Below, in pieces: positions 41,661 to 51,852 of a DNA stretch of 64,000 bases (its first letter is position 1; the number at the start of each line of letters is the position of its first letter). The position numbers and the translations under genes are program-made. The notes below the pieces were generated by a model. The model was not told where the DNA came from and made no database searches. It worked only from the letters and a program-made list of their open reading frames with translations. The stretch spans positions 2,930,501-2,994,500 of the forward strand of contig JASPKZ010001233.1 of the NCBI GenBank assembly GCA_030220185.1, in the 5' to 3' direction. This DNA is from Diploptera punctata (Eukaryota; Arthropoda; Insecta; Blattodea; Blaberidae).

Positions 41661-41945
41661 ATATTTGAAGAGGAAAATGTTTGCCTAGACCGAGACTTGA
41701 ACCAGGGACCTTTGCCTTTCTGGGCCAAATGCTCTACCAACTGAGCTACTGAGGCGAGTTGCAATCTAGATGCAAATTTTTCTCTTATATATTGCAACTC
41801 TAGATTACAACTCACCTCATTAGCTCAGTTGGTAGAGCATTTGGCCAAGAAAGCCAAAGGTCCTGGGTTCGAGTCTCGGTCTAGGCGAACATTTTTTTCT
41901 TCAAATATAATTTATCCTTCGGTGAGAAGTGTTAAATTAATAATA
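41661..41945. repeat. Head-to-head pair of family A tRNA-like SINEs
   Basis: A minus copy (tRNA-like 41683-41755, anticodon loop CCAGAAA) and a plus copy (41814-41886, loop CAAGAAA) are separated by about 58 bp containing GCAATCTAGATGCAAATTTT and its approximate inverse. Outer trailers are TTTGAAGAGGAAAATG (left) and TTTTTTTCTTCAAATATA (right). Together they form a long hairpin. Confidence 0.8.
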
Positions 41946-42099
41946 AAAACATCAATATGTACACTTTTTAGATATGTATGCAATCAAATTTTTAATCTTT
42001 TTATAAAATTGCTATTAAATTCACTTTCATATTGATATTAAATTTATTAATCCTTATATTTAAACTGTATTTTGATCTGAAATACTGTTTATTACAATT

Positions 42100-42845
42100 T
42101 TTAATATGTAGTGGTATACGGTTTTGTTCCTAATATTTTCTTTCTTTTTTAGAAAATTTACTCTAAAAAAAGGTTTCCAATATTTCATGGTACAGGGTTC
42201 CCCCCCCCCCCTTCTGTTTTATACAATATTTTTAGAAAATTTACCCTAAAAACATTTTTTCAATATCAGGTTGGTATAGGGTTTTTTGCTACTATTTTTT
42301 TTTAATTTACCCTAAAACACTTAATATATGACAGTAATAGAATTTTGTCCCTACCATTTATAAAAACTTTTAGAAAATTTGTCCTTAAAAGATTTTCAAA
42401 TATGGTGGTATAGAGTTTTGTTCCTACTGTTTTTTAATTTTTTTAGAAAGTTTATCCAAAACAAACTTAATATATAGCAGTATAGGTTTTGTACCTACTA
42501 TTTATTAAACATTTTTAGAAAATTTGCTCTAAAAACATTTTTAATATGTGACATTTAGGGTTTTCACTGCATAGTGATACAGGGTTTTGTTAATTTCTTT
42601 TTTTAGAAAATTGACCCTAAAAACTTTTAGTATATGGCAGTATAGGGTAATGTTCCTACTATTTATTAAACATTTTTATAAAATTCACCCTAAGAGTATT
42701 TCAATATATGGGAGCATAGGGTTTTGTTCCTACTATTTATTAAAATTTTAATATATGTAGGTATAGGGTTTTGTTCCTATTTATTAACATTTTTAGAAAG
42801 TTTACCCTAAAAGACTTTTAATATATAGCAGTATAGGGTTTATTC
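42100..42845. repeat. Diverged minisatellite, ~75-95-bp period
   Basis: About nine degenerate repeats contain GTATAGGGTTTTGTTCCTAC, then TTTTTAGAAAATTTACCC and TAAAAACATTTTTAATATATG. Starts of the GGTTTTGTTCC box are near 42117, 42195, 42281, 42418, 42486, 42583, 42720, 42766 and 42834. Divergence is far greater than in the 95-bp satellite, implying an old array. Confidence 0.85.
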
Positions 42846-43075
42846 CTTGCCTTTAATTCCAAGTTTTGCAGATTCAAAGCCTGACCTGGGCCCATAGATT
42901 TTTTTACGATTGAAAGATCCAAAGGAGACAAGTTCTTCGAGAGGGGCTTTAAGTTGTGAGTCTCAAGTCTGAAGATTTTTGGGCTTGTAAAAGAACCTCA
43001 AGTCTAAACTAGAACCTCTGAGCAAAATTTAGTTGGTCTTTTCCATCCAAGTAACACTTCAGCTGTTTAGGTTTA
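42835..43075 (+). repeat. SINE family B, degraded
   Basis: CAGATTCAAAGCCTGACC (B-box), TTTTTTTACGATTGAAAGAT, CTTCGAGAGGGGCTTTAAGT and CTGAAGATTTTTGGGCTTG follow family B order. Confidence 0.65.
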
Positions 43076-43109
43076 CACTATGGGAAACGTGTTTATATAA
43101 GAGAAAAAA

Positions 43110-43390
43110 ATGTCTATTTGAACTAGGAAGCTTGAATAGCATAATGGTCAGTATGCTGAAGGTCTTGGATTTATTTTTCTATTCAGGCGAAAACTTTTCT
43201 CTTCAAAAAATAAACTACGGTATTTTTATATCTTCTTGAAAATCCTTTGCACATCGTAGGAAAATTCATGATTGTGCATTATATCTTATATGTTGATTTA
43301 CTAAGCATTATCCTTGGATTTGAACCCCAGTCTAGGCATATATTTTTCCCTTCAAATATAATTTGTCATTCATGTTAAATTTAATATAAA
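43110..43390 (+). repeat. Two degraded family A SINE pieces
   Basis: Near 43125-43215: GAAGCTTGAATAGCATAATG, ATTCAGGCGAAAACTTTTCT. Near 43312-43390: GGATTTGAACCCCAGTCTAG, then TTTCCCTTCAAATATAATTT. Only B-box and trailer are clear. Confidence 0.5.
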
Positions 43391-43484
43391 CATTAAAAAA
43401 AATTACTGGTGTTATATAGTAATGTGAAATTCCCTTTATAAGTCTTCTAAATAAGAAGCCACCAGATGGTGTACGAACAACTAT

Positions 43485-43850
43485 TCATAATTATATTTGA
43501 AGAGAAAAATGTTTGTCCAGACCGAGACTCGAACCCGGGACCTTTGGGTTTCTAGGCCAATGCTCTACCATCTGAGCTACCGGGGTGAGTTCCGACTAGA
43601 CTCAAATTTTTCTCTTATATACGTTGTAATTCCCAGCACTAAATGCAATGAAGCCTTTGCTTCTATCTTTGCAAATGGTGGCTTCTTAGTTAAGAAGACA
43701 TTTATTGGGAATTTAAACATTACTTTATAAAGCCAGTAGGGCTGAATTGATGTTTTTATTATTATTTAACACTTCTCACTGAAGAATAAATTATATTTGA
43801 AGAGAAAAATTTTAAATTAATAATAAAAACATCAACTATTCATAACCTTT
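43485..43850 (-). repeat. Family A unit, minus orientation (tRNA-like 43515-43586)
   Basis: Minus-strand tRNA-like part with loop CTAGAAA and GGGTTCGAGTCTCGG T-arm. Its upstream flank (43600-43760) repeats the 301-bp unit of 38707-39275 (GCAAATGGTGGCTTCTTAGT; AAGCCAGTAGGGCT), so the conserved unit extends well beyond the tRNA-like part. Confidence 0.75.
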
Positions 43851-43889
43851 AGCGCTCTTGGGAATTGTATAAATAAGAGAAAAAAATTA

Positions 43890-44015
43890 CATTTAGATTG
43901 GAGACCTAGGTAGCTCAGTTGGAAGGAGTACTATTGTATAAAACTTAGAGACCTTTGGTTCAAACCCCAGTCTAGGTACAAATTTTTCTCTTCAAATATA
44001 AAAATATTATCCTTC
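43890..44015 (+). repeat. Family A SINE (tRNA-like 43904-43977)
   Basis: ACCTAGGTAGCTCAGTTGGA (acceptor and A-box), a diverged anticodon arm, and TTGGTTCAAACCCCAGTCTA (T-arm), followed by TTTTTCTCTTCAAATATA. Confidence 0.7.
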
Positions 44016-44640
44016 ATGTTTGCGCATATCAATTCTATTGTTTTTTTGTGAGTTTTTAAGTTTTATTGCCTTAATGAATTTGCTGTATTTTCCTGCAGCT
44101 CTTATTGTGTGCAAATTACATCCATGCATACTTTAAGATGGCAATAGTTTGGTTTTGTAATTCCAGCTTTTATTGTTAGATGGAATTTTGTTTCATGATT
44201 CTATCTTCTGACATCAGATATCACACTCTACCATTGGTCATTCTCACTTTGTTTTCTTTTAATAAACACAACAGATGTTTACATAAAACTTTCACAATAA
44301 CTTTATTTGATTCATATAAACTTTCATTGACACTTTACGTAGAACTTGCTGCAATAATTAATCATGTTTTTCACTTTACTTATCACACAATTATTTCTAG
44401 TCACTTATGCTTTCACTTGCTACAGTTTCCTCTGATCTCACTTGACTGTATCAATGTCCAAACGCAACCAACTAACTCCCACCAACATATATAAGCCAGG
44501 GAAGGAAATTTCTCAGCCTCCAGTTGAGATTTTCTAGTATAGAAGTTCTGGGAGTTGGAGTCTCTGGAAAGGAGGAGTAGATGCATACAGAATCTTCCGG
44601 AATGGAAGTCTAGAAATTCAAATGCTGCTATTACAATGTG
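44016..44640. other. No gene recognised
   Basis: The + strand frame 44180-44494 (104 codons) is hydrophobic, Phe/Leu-rich and has no known motif. It is probably chance. Confidence 0.4.
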
Positions 44641-44779
44641 TCACAATACTAAATATTTGAGATAATGCAATCCATATGGATTATATCCAGGCAGATTTAT
44701 CACTGTATGAAAAGTACTAGCAGATAAGGAATTCTTCAGCAATTAAGATATTCAAAACTTTTGTTTGAATTCAAAGATA

Positions 44780-45300
44780 AAAGTTAGATTTCAAGTAATA
44801 ACATTTCAGAACCTTTAACAGCTAATAAAGGAATGAGACAAGAATGTGGACTATCACCTGATCTATTCAATATATATTAATAAAATATTCTATCTATCTA
44901 TAATGGTATAGCCTAGTGTTCAGCCATAGCCTCTCCTTTGTTAGGAGTTAATAAACCAAATTCATTTATTTACCTTATTTGTCCATAGATGTCATGAGTG
45001 GCATGTGTTCAACACACCGACTCAGTGAGACATCCAGCAGACAACTAAGGTATTACTTGGATGTTTGAGATCAGTAAATTTTGCTTAGAGACCTTTTTAT
45101 TCAGGCTTAAGGGTCTTTTACAAGCCTGAAAATCTTAAGACTCGGGACCTATGGCATAAGTCCCTACCGGAGGACTTGCCCCTTGACAAAAGATTACAAA
45201 GAACTAATTCAATATGGAATCAAAATTTCAAAAAACAACACACTACAGACATTATTGTATGAGGATGATTTGGTTATTTTTGGCACATTAAAATAAATGT
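44780..45300 (+). pseudogene. Reverse transcriptase fragment interrupted by a SINE
   Basis: Before the break, TANKGMRQECGLSPDLFNIY (44818-44877) is the conserved G-RQG-SP-LFN-Y motif of RT, with Q-G changed to E-C. After it, about 45212-45297 reads YGIKISKNNTLQTLLYEDDL then VIFGTLK, containing the catalytic Y-x-DD motif (YEDD). The 330 bp between hold a SINE B copy and unassigned DNA. Upstream RT is too decayed to read. It is non-functional. Confidence 0.7.
44990..45187 (-). repeat. SINE family B, 5'-truncated
   Basis: TGAGACATCCAGCAGACAAC, AATTTTGCTTAGAGACC, TTTATTCAGGCTTAAGGGTC and TCCCTACCGGAGGACTTGCC match the B body in reverse. The tRNA head is absent. Confidence 0.75.
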
Positions 45301-45448
45301 ATTATCCTTATTAATGGATCCTTCAACTTAAAAGCAGATGTGAAGGAGGAGTACTCAATGATCTAACCGTTGGCCAGGCTCTAAGATATCCTACGTCCAA
45401 TGTTGGAACATAAACATCCCTTCCAAGGTTATTTTAGTTATTAATAAT

Positions 45449-46680
45449 AATTATATTATTTTTGGTCTGGACATCTTACCTCAATATTAATGTTGATTTG
45501 TTCTTGGACATGTTTCAAAACAATTCTCTGTTTTATCTTCAGCTTTCCCAGACTGGTTTTATTTATGTTGCATTATGTTGCACCACCTGGATGTCGATGT
45601 CAGCTCCATCCTGTGGTTGGCCAAAGAACCTCCAAACAAGGTCACCCTCCATCGGAATATCAAAATTCATAACTCTGTTTCTGTTCTTCTGAATATAAAT
45701 TTTTTCCCAAATAGTCAGCTCGTTTGTATTTTCTAACTGTTTTAATAATTTAGTGTCTGAATTTATATTATGTTTTTCAGACCAAACATGAGCAGCAACT
45801 GCAGATTTTTCAATTTCTCCATTTTTAATATTTCTTATGTGTTCTTTGGTTCTAATTTTTAGGTTTCTTTTTGTTTTTCCTATATATATATCTTTTCACA
45901 ACCCATGCATTCAATTTGATATATTCCTGACTTTTTATTTTTATCAGTTTTTTCATTTTTGTTGGTTTTTATTAGTTTATTTAAACTGTAGTTATTTTTT
46001 GGTGCTAATTTAATATTAAACTTCTCATATATATTTTGAAATTTATTATAAATTTCAAAATATATATGAGAAGTTTAATATTAAATTAGCACCAAAAAAT
46101 AACTACAGTTTAAATAAACTAATAAAAACCAACAAAAATGAAAAAACTGATAAAAATAAAAAGTCAGGAATATATCAAATTGAATGCATGGGTTGTGAAA
46201 AGATATATATATAGGGAAAACAAAAAGAAACCTAAAAATTAGAACCAAAGAACACATAAGAAATATTAAAAATGGAGAAATTGAAAAATCTGCAGTTGCT
46301 GCTCATGTTTGGTCTGAAAAACATAATATAAATTCAGACACTAAATTATTAAAACAGTTAGAAAATACAAACGAGCTGACTATTTGGGAAAAAATTTATA
46401 TTCAGAAGAACAGAAACAGAGTTATGAATTTTGATATTCCGATGGAGGGTGACCTTGTTTGGAGGTTCTTTGGCCAACCACAGGATGGAGCTGACATCGA
46501 CATCCAGGTGGTGCAACATAATGCAACATAAATAAAACCAGTCTGGGAAAGCTGAAGATAAAACAGAGAATTGTTTTGAAACATGTCCAAGAACAAATCA
46601 ACATTAATATTGAGGTAAGATGTCCAGACCAAAAATAATATAATTAAAATAACCTCAAAATATAACTTCCTAAAATTAAA
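45449..46680 (+). mobile_element. Large near-perfect PLE palindrome with 10-bp TSD
   Basis: Arms of about 594 bp (45452-46045 and 46049-46642) mirror around 46047 with a 3-base spacer (TTA) and no visible indel. Each arm carries PLE endonuclease coding and a hammerhead core (plus: CTGAAGA 46552-46558, GAAA 46578-46581; minus mirror at 45513-45542). The tail ATAACCTCAAAATATAACTT is only at the right. TATTAATAAT lies at 45439-45448 and 46681-46690. Identical 76-codon frames at 45462-45692 and 46402-46632 are the antisense reading of the two arms. Confidence 0.9.
46060..46500 (+). pseudogene. PLE GIY-YIG endonuclease, frameshifted in the YIG motif (present in both arms)
   Basis: The plus arm encodes NKNEKTDKNKKSGIYQIECM (GIY motif), then KIYI followed by a stop in a TA-repeat where YIG is expected. 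In the next frame come RTKEHIRNIKNGEIEKSAVA, AHVWSEKH, NELTIWEKIYIQKNRNRVMN and FDIPMEGDLVWRFFGQP. Linker cysteines lie in IECMGCEK. The same TA-tract frameshift is in the minus arm (45880-45900). The reverse transcriptase domain is absent. Because only the C-terminal domain and 3' UTR are present, it cannot move alone. Confidence 0.8.
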
Positions 46681-46968
46681 TATTAATAATAAGTTTGGTC
46701 TAATTTTTTCCTCATATTGTTGTTTCTATTAGACATATCAGTCACTTAAGAAACAATTCTGCATAACTAACAAAATACAAATTTTACAGGAGAAGCAAAA
46801 TATTGTTTATTTTTCTCCTTAGTACTCGTAGATTGAAACCATTGTGTCTGCATGTTTAGCAAGGTCACAGTACAAAATTTCATCCTAACCTGAGTTTGAA
46901 CTGAGCGCACTTATTCAGTGTTGCCAACAGTATAAAAATGTCAATTTCACCTAAAGGGTCAGTTATGC

Positions 46969-47627
46969 AGTATTATTTCTTAAATGACAATGTGTTTCAA
47001 GACATGTTTGTCCCATCTTCAGTAGTTACAGACTCATTTTTCCCAAGTTGTCGGCCCTGGATCTTGACTTCTGCTCCCTCTTTCTGTGATCCAAACAACT
47101 TGCTAATTAGGTTCCTCTCCCCAGTAATTTCAAAATTCTTAATTCTTTCCTTGTTCTTCTGTAGATTTTTTCCCCATATAGTGAGTTTGTTTGTGTTTAA
47201 CCATTTTAACAAACAAAAAAACATAAGAAATGTAAAAAAAGGAGAAATAGAAAAAATCTGCAGTAGCTGTTCACATTTGTCCAGAAAATCACAAAATAGA
47301 TTTAAACACAAAATTATTAAAACAGAAAACACAAACAAACTCACCATATGGGAGGGAAAAAAATCTATATACAGAAGAACAAGGAGAGAATTATGAATGT
47401 CGAAATTCCTGGGGAGAGGAACCAAATTAGCAAGTTCTTCGGGCCACAGAAAGAGGGAGCAGAAGTCGAGATCTAGGACCGACAACTTGGGGAAAAACCA
47501 GTCTGTAACTACTGAAGATGAGAAAAACATATCTTGAAACATATGTCTAACAAAAACAATGATATGAGGTAAGAATTAAACAGAAAAACCTCATAATGTA
47601 ACTTCCTATTGTATTTTCAAATAATTT
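46969..47627 (+). mobile_element. PLE palindrome with 8-bp TSD
   Basis: AGTTATGC at 46961-46968 and 47628-47635. Left arm (minus) about 46975-47210, right arm (plus) to about 47575; the right arm is longer and encodes HIRNVKKGEIEKICSSCSHL and NKLTIWE (endonuclease). CTGAAGATGAGAAAAACATA and TCTTGAAACATATG form the hammerhead region. The tail AACCTCATAATGTAACTTCC is at the right. The 152- and 181-codon frames running through here combine coding and antisense parts. Confidence 0.75.
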
Positions 47628-47864
47628 AGTTATGCTTATTTTGCTACAGATATGCAAAAATCTTTGTAGGGTTAATTTGTAGAAATTTTATAGGCGAAAG
47701 ATTGTAAATCTTTTAAGGAGGTAGAACTCTTTCGGGCAAGCTACTTTGGTAATCTTTTTACATCTATAATTACTATCTTATTAATATTAGTCTGTACTTT
47801 CAGAAGAATAAGACTTTTTACTTTTTATTTGTTTTTTGAAAGAGTGTCAAGTATTAGATCATGC

Positions 47865-48420
47865 TTCGAAGAGGCATCTTGTAAACAACTGAGGTAGTTT
47901 CTTTCATAAAACTTATTATGGGAAATAACAGTATGAGGCTTTTGAGTTAATACATAAAATGAGTCGTGATTTTCTCACTTCATACACTCCATGTTCTTCA
48001 AAGAACAGGACTGCGGTTTCAGGAACAGTTATTCATATCTTCAGATGAAAATCCAACAGTTGTAAAGATGGCTGAAGATAGGAACAATTGTTTCTGGAAG
48101 TGTGTTCCAGTGTTTTGAAGAACACGGAGTGTATGAGGTGAGATAATAGTGACTTATTTTATTTATTAACTAAGGTAGTACTTAGATGGAAAAAATGCTG
48201 ATTAAATTTTGCTCAGAGACTCACATTTAGGCTTGAGGTTCATTTATGAGCTAGAAAATCTTCAGACTCAGGACCCATGGTTTAAAATCCCTCCTGGTAG
48301 TCTTATCCCTTGTATTTTTCCACTGTAAAAAAATTAATTAATCTCGGTCAGATTTCAATCTGCTATTCTTGGGACCAGAGGCAAGGAACTTAACCCCTAG
48401 ACTATCATGGCTGATATGCT
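47865..48420 (-). repeat. SINE family B, full head, split by a PLE
   Basis: Right part 48168-48420: AATTTTGCTCAGAGACTC, CTTCAGACTCAGGACCC, and the minus-strand head TCAGCCATGATAGTCTAGGG with B-box position GCAGATTGAAATCTGACC. Left part before 47899: GAGGCATCTTGTAAACAACT. Confidence 0.7.
47899..48167 (-). mobile_element. PLE palindrome inserted in SINE B, 12-bp TSD (11 match)
   Basis: AACTGAGGTAGT at 47887-47898 and AACTAAGGTAGT at 48168-48179. The tail is at the left (minus: AAGCCTCATACTGTTATTTC). Arms mirror around 48055, with CTCATACACTCCATGTTCTT against AAGAACACGGAGTGTATGAG. CTGAAGATAGGAACAATTG lies in the right arm. Confidence 0.75.
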
Positions 48421-48768
48421 GAATGAAAATTAATGTTCTATGATGAACTTTTTTTACTGAAAAGTACTGAACAACCTAAAATTTTCAGGAACTGTTCTTC
48501 TAGAACATATACCCAACAGTGAATATTACATAGAAATAGTGGTGTGTTGCAAGGTCACAATTAGGCAACATTATAGGATGTAAAAATAAAGCAATTGATA
48601 AGAGCTTCTCCAAAAGTTCTCCCTTGCCTGCCATGAAATAATCCACCCACTTTAATATCATGCTTTGAACTGAAATTGTAAAAAGTTAATATTATAGGAC
48701 AACTCCACTTCCAGGTCACTCTATTGTGGGGTTCATGGTGAACAAATCGGAGCTTGGGCAGGTTTTTT
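48421..48768. other. No gene recognised
   Basis: Nothing shared with other parts of the window. Confidence 0.35.
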
Positions 48769-49201
48769 TCACAAGGGAACTGTCAACCATTACATGCCGA
48801 AACCTACCTTGATATTTCACCCAGAGAAATGTTGTGATGTACCAAGACTGTGTCCAAAAATTATCTGTAGCTTTTAACTGAAGGCACAGAAACCGAAGTC
48901 AGAATCCAGCTTGACAATCAACTATACAGAACAGATCGATGCCCCTGCTTGAGTAAAGGTGGTGTGGAGCGAGGCAGGATGCGGCGTGGATGGCAGATAG
49001 TGATGATCTATCTAATAATCAATTCAGGAGTTATATTACTTCTCTATAGTTTAAATGAGAGATTTGGCACTAAATTTTAGTGCCTTGCAGTTAAAAGTGG
49101 CTGATTATTTTTTGGTCACAGCCTTGGTACATCACAGTACTTCTCTGGAAAAAAAAAATTAAAGTAGGTTTCAGTATGAAATGGTTGACAGTTCCCATGT
49201 C
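48769..49201. mobile_element. Family F DNA element with ~115-bp TIRs, uninterrupted copy
   Basis: The left end CACAAGGGAACTGTCAACCA mirrors the right TGGTTGACAGTTCCCATG. Further matches are GAAACCTACCTTGAT / AAGTAGGTTTC, AGAGAAATGTTGTGATGTAC / GTACATCACAGTACTTCTCT, and CTTTTAACTGAAGGCAC / GTGCCTTGCAGTTAAAAG. The interior (~200 bp) includes GTGGTGTGGAGCGAGGCAGG. No coding; likely a non-autonomous DNA transposon. Confidence 0.75.
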
Positions 49202-49229
49202 AGAATTTTCTCCTGTAAAAAATTAATTC

Positions 49230-49400
49230 CAACACTTCTTCATGCACATGTCACTCATTTCCTTCCATTTAATTTTATCTGCCCCTGTTATGATGCGACA
49301 GGCTTCATCAGCTGGCATCCTGGCTACATCACAAACCTTGAATAGGGGATTCCTCTCATCTTATCCCTGTACTTGAGTCATTACAATGGGCATGATTAGA
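49230..49400 (-). other. Possible decayed coding remnant
   Basis: The minus strand reads in pieces RYRDKMRGIPYSRF and VARMPADEACRIITGADKIK, WKEMSDMCMKKCWN, which looks protein-like, but the family is not recognised. It may be a non-LTR tail. Confidence 0.25.
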
Positions 49401-49408
49401 AAGTTTAT

Positions 49409-49452
49409 TATTATTATTGTTATTATTATTATCATTATTATTATTATTATTT
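49409..49452. repeat. (TTA)n microsatellite, interrupted
   Basis: About fourteen TTA units with TTG and TCA interruptions. Confidence 0.9.
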
Positions 49453-49459
49453 GTCCAAA

Positions 49460-50360
49460 ATTTGTAAACCCTATTTCACCTAAGGTATATTAGGGTTAGG
49501 ATTGTTTGCGTCAAAGATGTAATTCATTATATAATTTTATCCAAAACTATAAAGTTTTTTTATGAATCTTATTTATAAAAACTTTAAAAAAAGTTTGTAG
49601 CTCTTTTCTGTCAAAATCACTTCCATAATGGGTGATTCACTTAAACAGGCAATGTTATTTTGAAGACAGGTGATTTCAAACTTTTCATTCCAGAACAAAA
49701 GTTTACTTTATTATAGTTTAGAATTTCAGCTTTATACAATGTTTCTTAAGGGGATATGAAAAGAGGAATAATATGAAAGCTTATTAAAAACTGAAGACAA
49801 TTTGTGGACAGAATTAAGGGATTGTCCTAAGGAAATGGATATATCTGGTAACCTTAGTTATACTGATGTAAGCAGTTTAAGAAGACAGCGCATGGGTCAA
49901 AGAATTGGCTGTTTTTGCTGCAATTTGCCTGCATCTCATGTTTGTAAATGAAACCTTCCATTTTTTTAAGCAATAGAATTCAAAATTAATTGTGGGTTAG
50001 CCATTTTTCTTATTAATATATACCCACTTTCTTATAAAATTAGCAATAATATTAAAATCCTATAGAAGTAATAAATTTCATTCCACCCTATATAAAAACA
50101 TTTAAGGCAATATTAAGGAATTGCGAAGTGTATTCTGACAGTGTTTATTATATATTTGTGAATATATTTTTAACTGCATATATTGATGGTTTTTGCTCAG
50201 TGTTTACAAAAAACAGCTCATACTTTGTTCAAAAAAACAGTTAAATATGACAAATATTTCTAAGAGATTCTATGAAAGATGCCAGTTTGCATAAATTTGA
50301 ATAAAAGCAAAAAAAAAAACAAATAAACACAGAAATTACATTATAAGTATGTAAATAATT
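49460..50360. other. AT-rich, no gene recognised
   Basis: No frame longer than about 50 codons and no shared repeat. Confidence 0.45.
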
Positions 50361-50364
50361 AGAA

Positions 50365-50510
50365 GCTATTTGAAGAGAAACATTTTTTGTCCAGACTAAG
50401 ACTCGAACCCAGGACCTTTGGCTTTCTGGGCCAATACTCTACTGACTGAGCTACTGGGGCGAGTTCCAATCTAAATGCAAATTTTTCTCTTATATACGTT
50501 GTTGTATGAA
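50365..50510 (-). repeat. tRNA-like SINE, family A (tRNA-like 50389-50460)
   Basis: The minus strand reads GCCCCAGTAGCTCAGTCAGT, anticodon stem TTGGC/GCCAA with loop CCAGAAA, and GGGTTCGAGTCTTAGTCTGG. The trailer is AAAATGTTTCTCTTC. Confidence 0.75.
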
Positions 50511-50648
50511 ATGAATAACAAAAACATTGAATTAGAAGCTATACTAGCCATAAAGATAATTTCCCACAAAAAAAAAGTCTTGTTGAATAAGAAGCTGCTA
50601 GGAAGTGTATAGAATGAAAGTTCTCTACTCCAAGCACATGAGATTATA

Positions 50649-51196
50649 CAGAATGTTCCGAAACTATTTATTCAAATGAATACAGAAGGTAGAAGCCATC
50701 AAAACAAGTATATTTTGATAAGGAACATGTGGTCTCTGAAGTCAACTTGATAATGTTAGGCACAGTTTACACAGAAGGTAAATTACAGCAGCAGCATCCC
50801 AAGAATTGCTCAAATGCACGACTATTGGCCTGCATGCTTGCAATACATCGTCTGACCATTGATTGTCATGTTCGTTTAAAGATTCCTGGCATGTCCACAA
50901 TGGTCCCAGCAGTTATGGCAATTCTAGCATAAGGTTTTCTTTTGTTTCCACAATGATTTCATACACCAGCTGCTTCATATGCCCCCAGAGGAAGAAATCC
51001 AGACACGTGAGGTCAGGTGATCTGGGTGGCCAGGCCACCTTGACCGACAAACAGCTTATGTCAGCACAATTAACAAAATGTTCTCTTACATTACACAAGT
51101 TGACTTCTGAGACCATATGTTCCTTATCAAAATATATTTGTTTTTATGTTCTCTACCTTCTGTATTAGTTTTAACGAATACTTTTGGAACATTCTG
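50649..51196 (-). mobile_element. Mariner-type deletion derivative (548 bp)
   Basis: CAGAATGTTCCGAAACTATT at left, preceded by TA (50647-50648), pairs with GGAACATTCTG at right, followed by TA (51197-51198). The TIRs share a CTACCTTCTGTATT region and extend about 100 bp. The minus strand keeps the transposase end, VAWPPRSPDLTCLDFFLWGH (third catalytic D), then ARIAITAGTIVDMPGIFKRT. The first two acids are missing. Confidence 0.82.
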
Positions 51197-51224
51197 TATA
51201 AGTAAGTGAAATATCAATGTCTAA

Positions 51225-51345
51225 ATCAGGAGCCTAGATAGCTTAATGGATAGAGCACTGGAACAGAATTCCAAAGATCCTGGGTTCAAATCCCGGTTTA
51301 AGCGTTAATTTTTCTCTTAAAATATTATTTTTTCATTTAATATAA
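51225..51345 (+). repeat. tRNA-like SINE, family A (tRNA-like 51232-51303)
   Basis: GCCTAGATAGCTTAATGGAT (acceptor and A-box), loop ACAGAAT, TGGGTTCAAATCCCGG (T-arm), with acceptor partner TTTAAGC, then TTAATTTTTCTCTTAAAAT. Confidence 0.75.
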
Positions 51346-51538
51346 GTGACAAATTTATTATTAAAAAAGACCAAAAAAGTAGATAATTATCTTAGTAATG
51401 TTATATGTGATCATGCCAAGAAAAAGGCAAATTTCTGTCTATTATATATTTTAATTGAGCATAAAATTCCTCATTAGAAAAATAGTTTTCTTAGTTAAAA
51501 AAACTGTTTTATAACCAATTGAGGTTTACTATTTGAAA

Positions 51539-51839
51539 TTAATAAATTTAAAATGAGTTGTACATCATCTCATCTCATACACTCCATGCTCTTCACAGCA
51601 CAGGACTGTGGTTTTAGGAAAAGTCATTCCTATCTTCAGCCATCTTTTCGACAGTGAAATTTTTGCATAGATTGCTATTTAGAAGACAATGGTGAAGGCA
51701 AAAATTCAACAGTCAAAAAGATGACTGAAGATAGGAAATCACAGTCCTGTGCTGTGTATGTGAGATAATCTATGACTCATTTTAATTTTATTAATTTGGA
51801 AGCCTCATAATGTTAATTCCCATTATAAGTTTTATGAAA
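51539..51839 (+). mobile_element. PLE palindrome (301 bp) with 13-bp TSD
   Basis: TTACTATTTGAAA at 51526-51538 and 51840-51852. Arms of about 120 bp mirror: CTCATCTCATACACTCCATG, CACAGCACAGGACTGTGG against CACAGTCCTGTGCTGTG, GTGAGATAATC. ATGACTGAAGATAGGAAAT marks the hammerhead region. The tail AGCCTCATAATGTTAATTCC and CATTATAAGTTTTATGAA are at the right. No coding. Confidence 0.85.
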
Positions 51840-51852
51840 TTACTATTTGAAA

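Noticed and set aside
42100..42845. Interstitial telomeric repeat (TTAGG)n
   Set aside because: TAGGG occurs once per ~80-bp unit, not as tandem TTAGG.
44180..44494. 104-codon secreted or membrane protein
   Set aside because: Hydrophobic composition is explained by AT-rich sequence; no signal-peptide pattern, homologue or splice context is visible.
45462..46632. Identical 76- and 60-codon frames on opposite strands as a duplicated gene
   Set aside because: They are the antisense reading of the two arms of one palindrome; the coding strand carries PLE endonuclease.
46997..47542. 181- and 152-codon open frames at 46938-47542 as genes
   Set aside because: They run across both arms of a PLE palindrome, mixing true endonuclease residues on one arm with antisense on the other.
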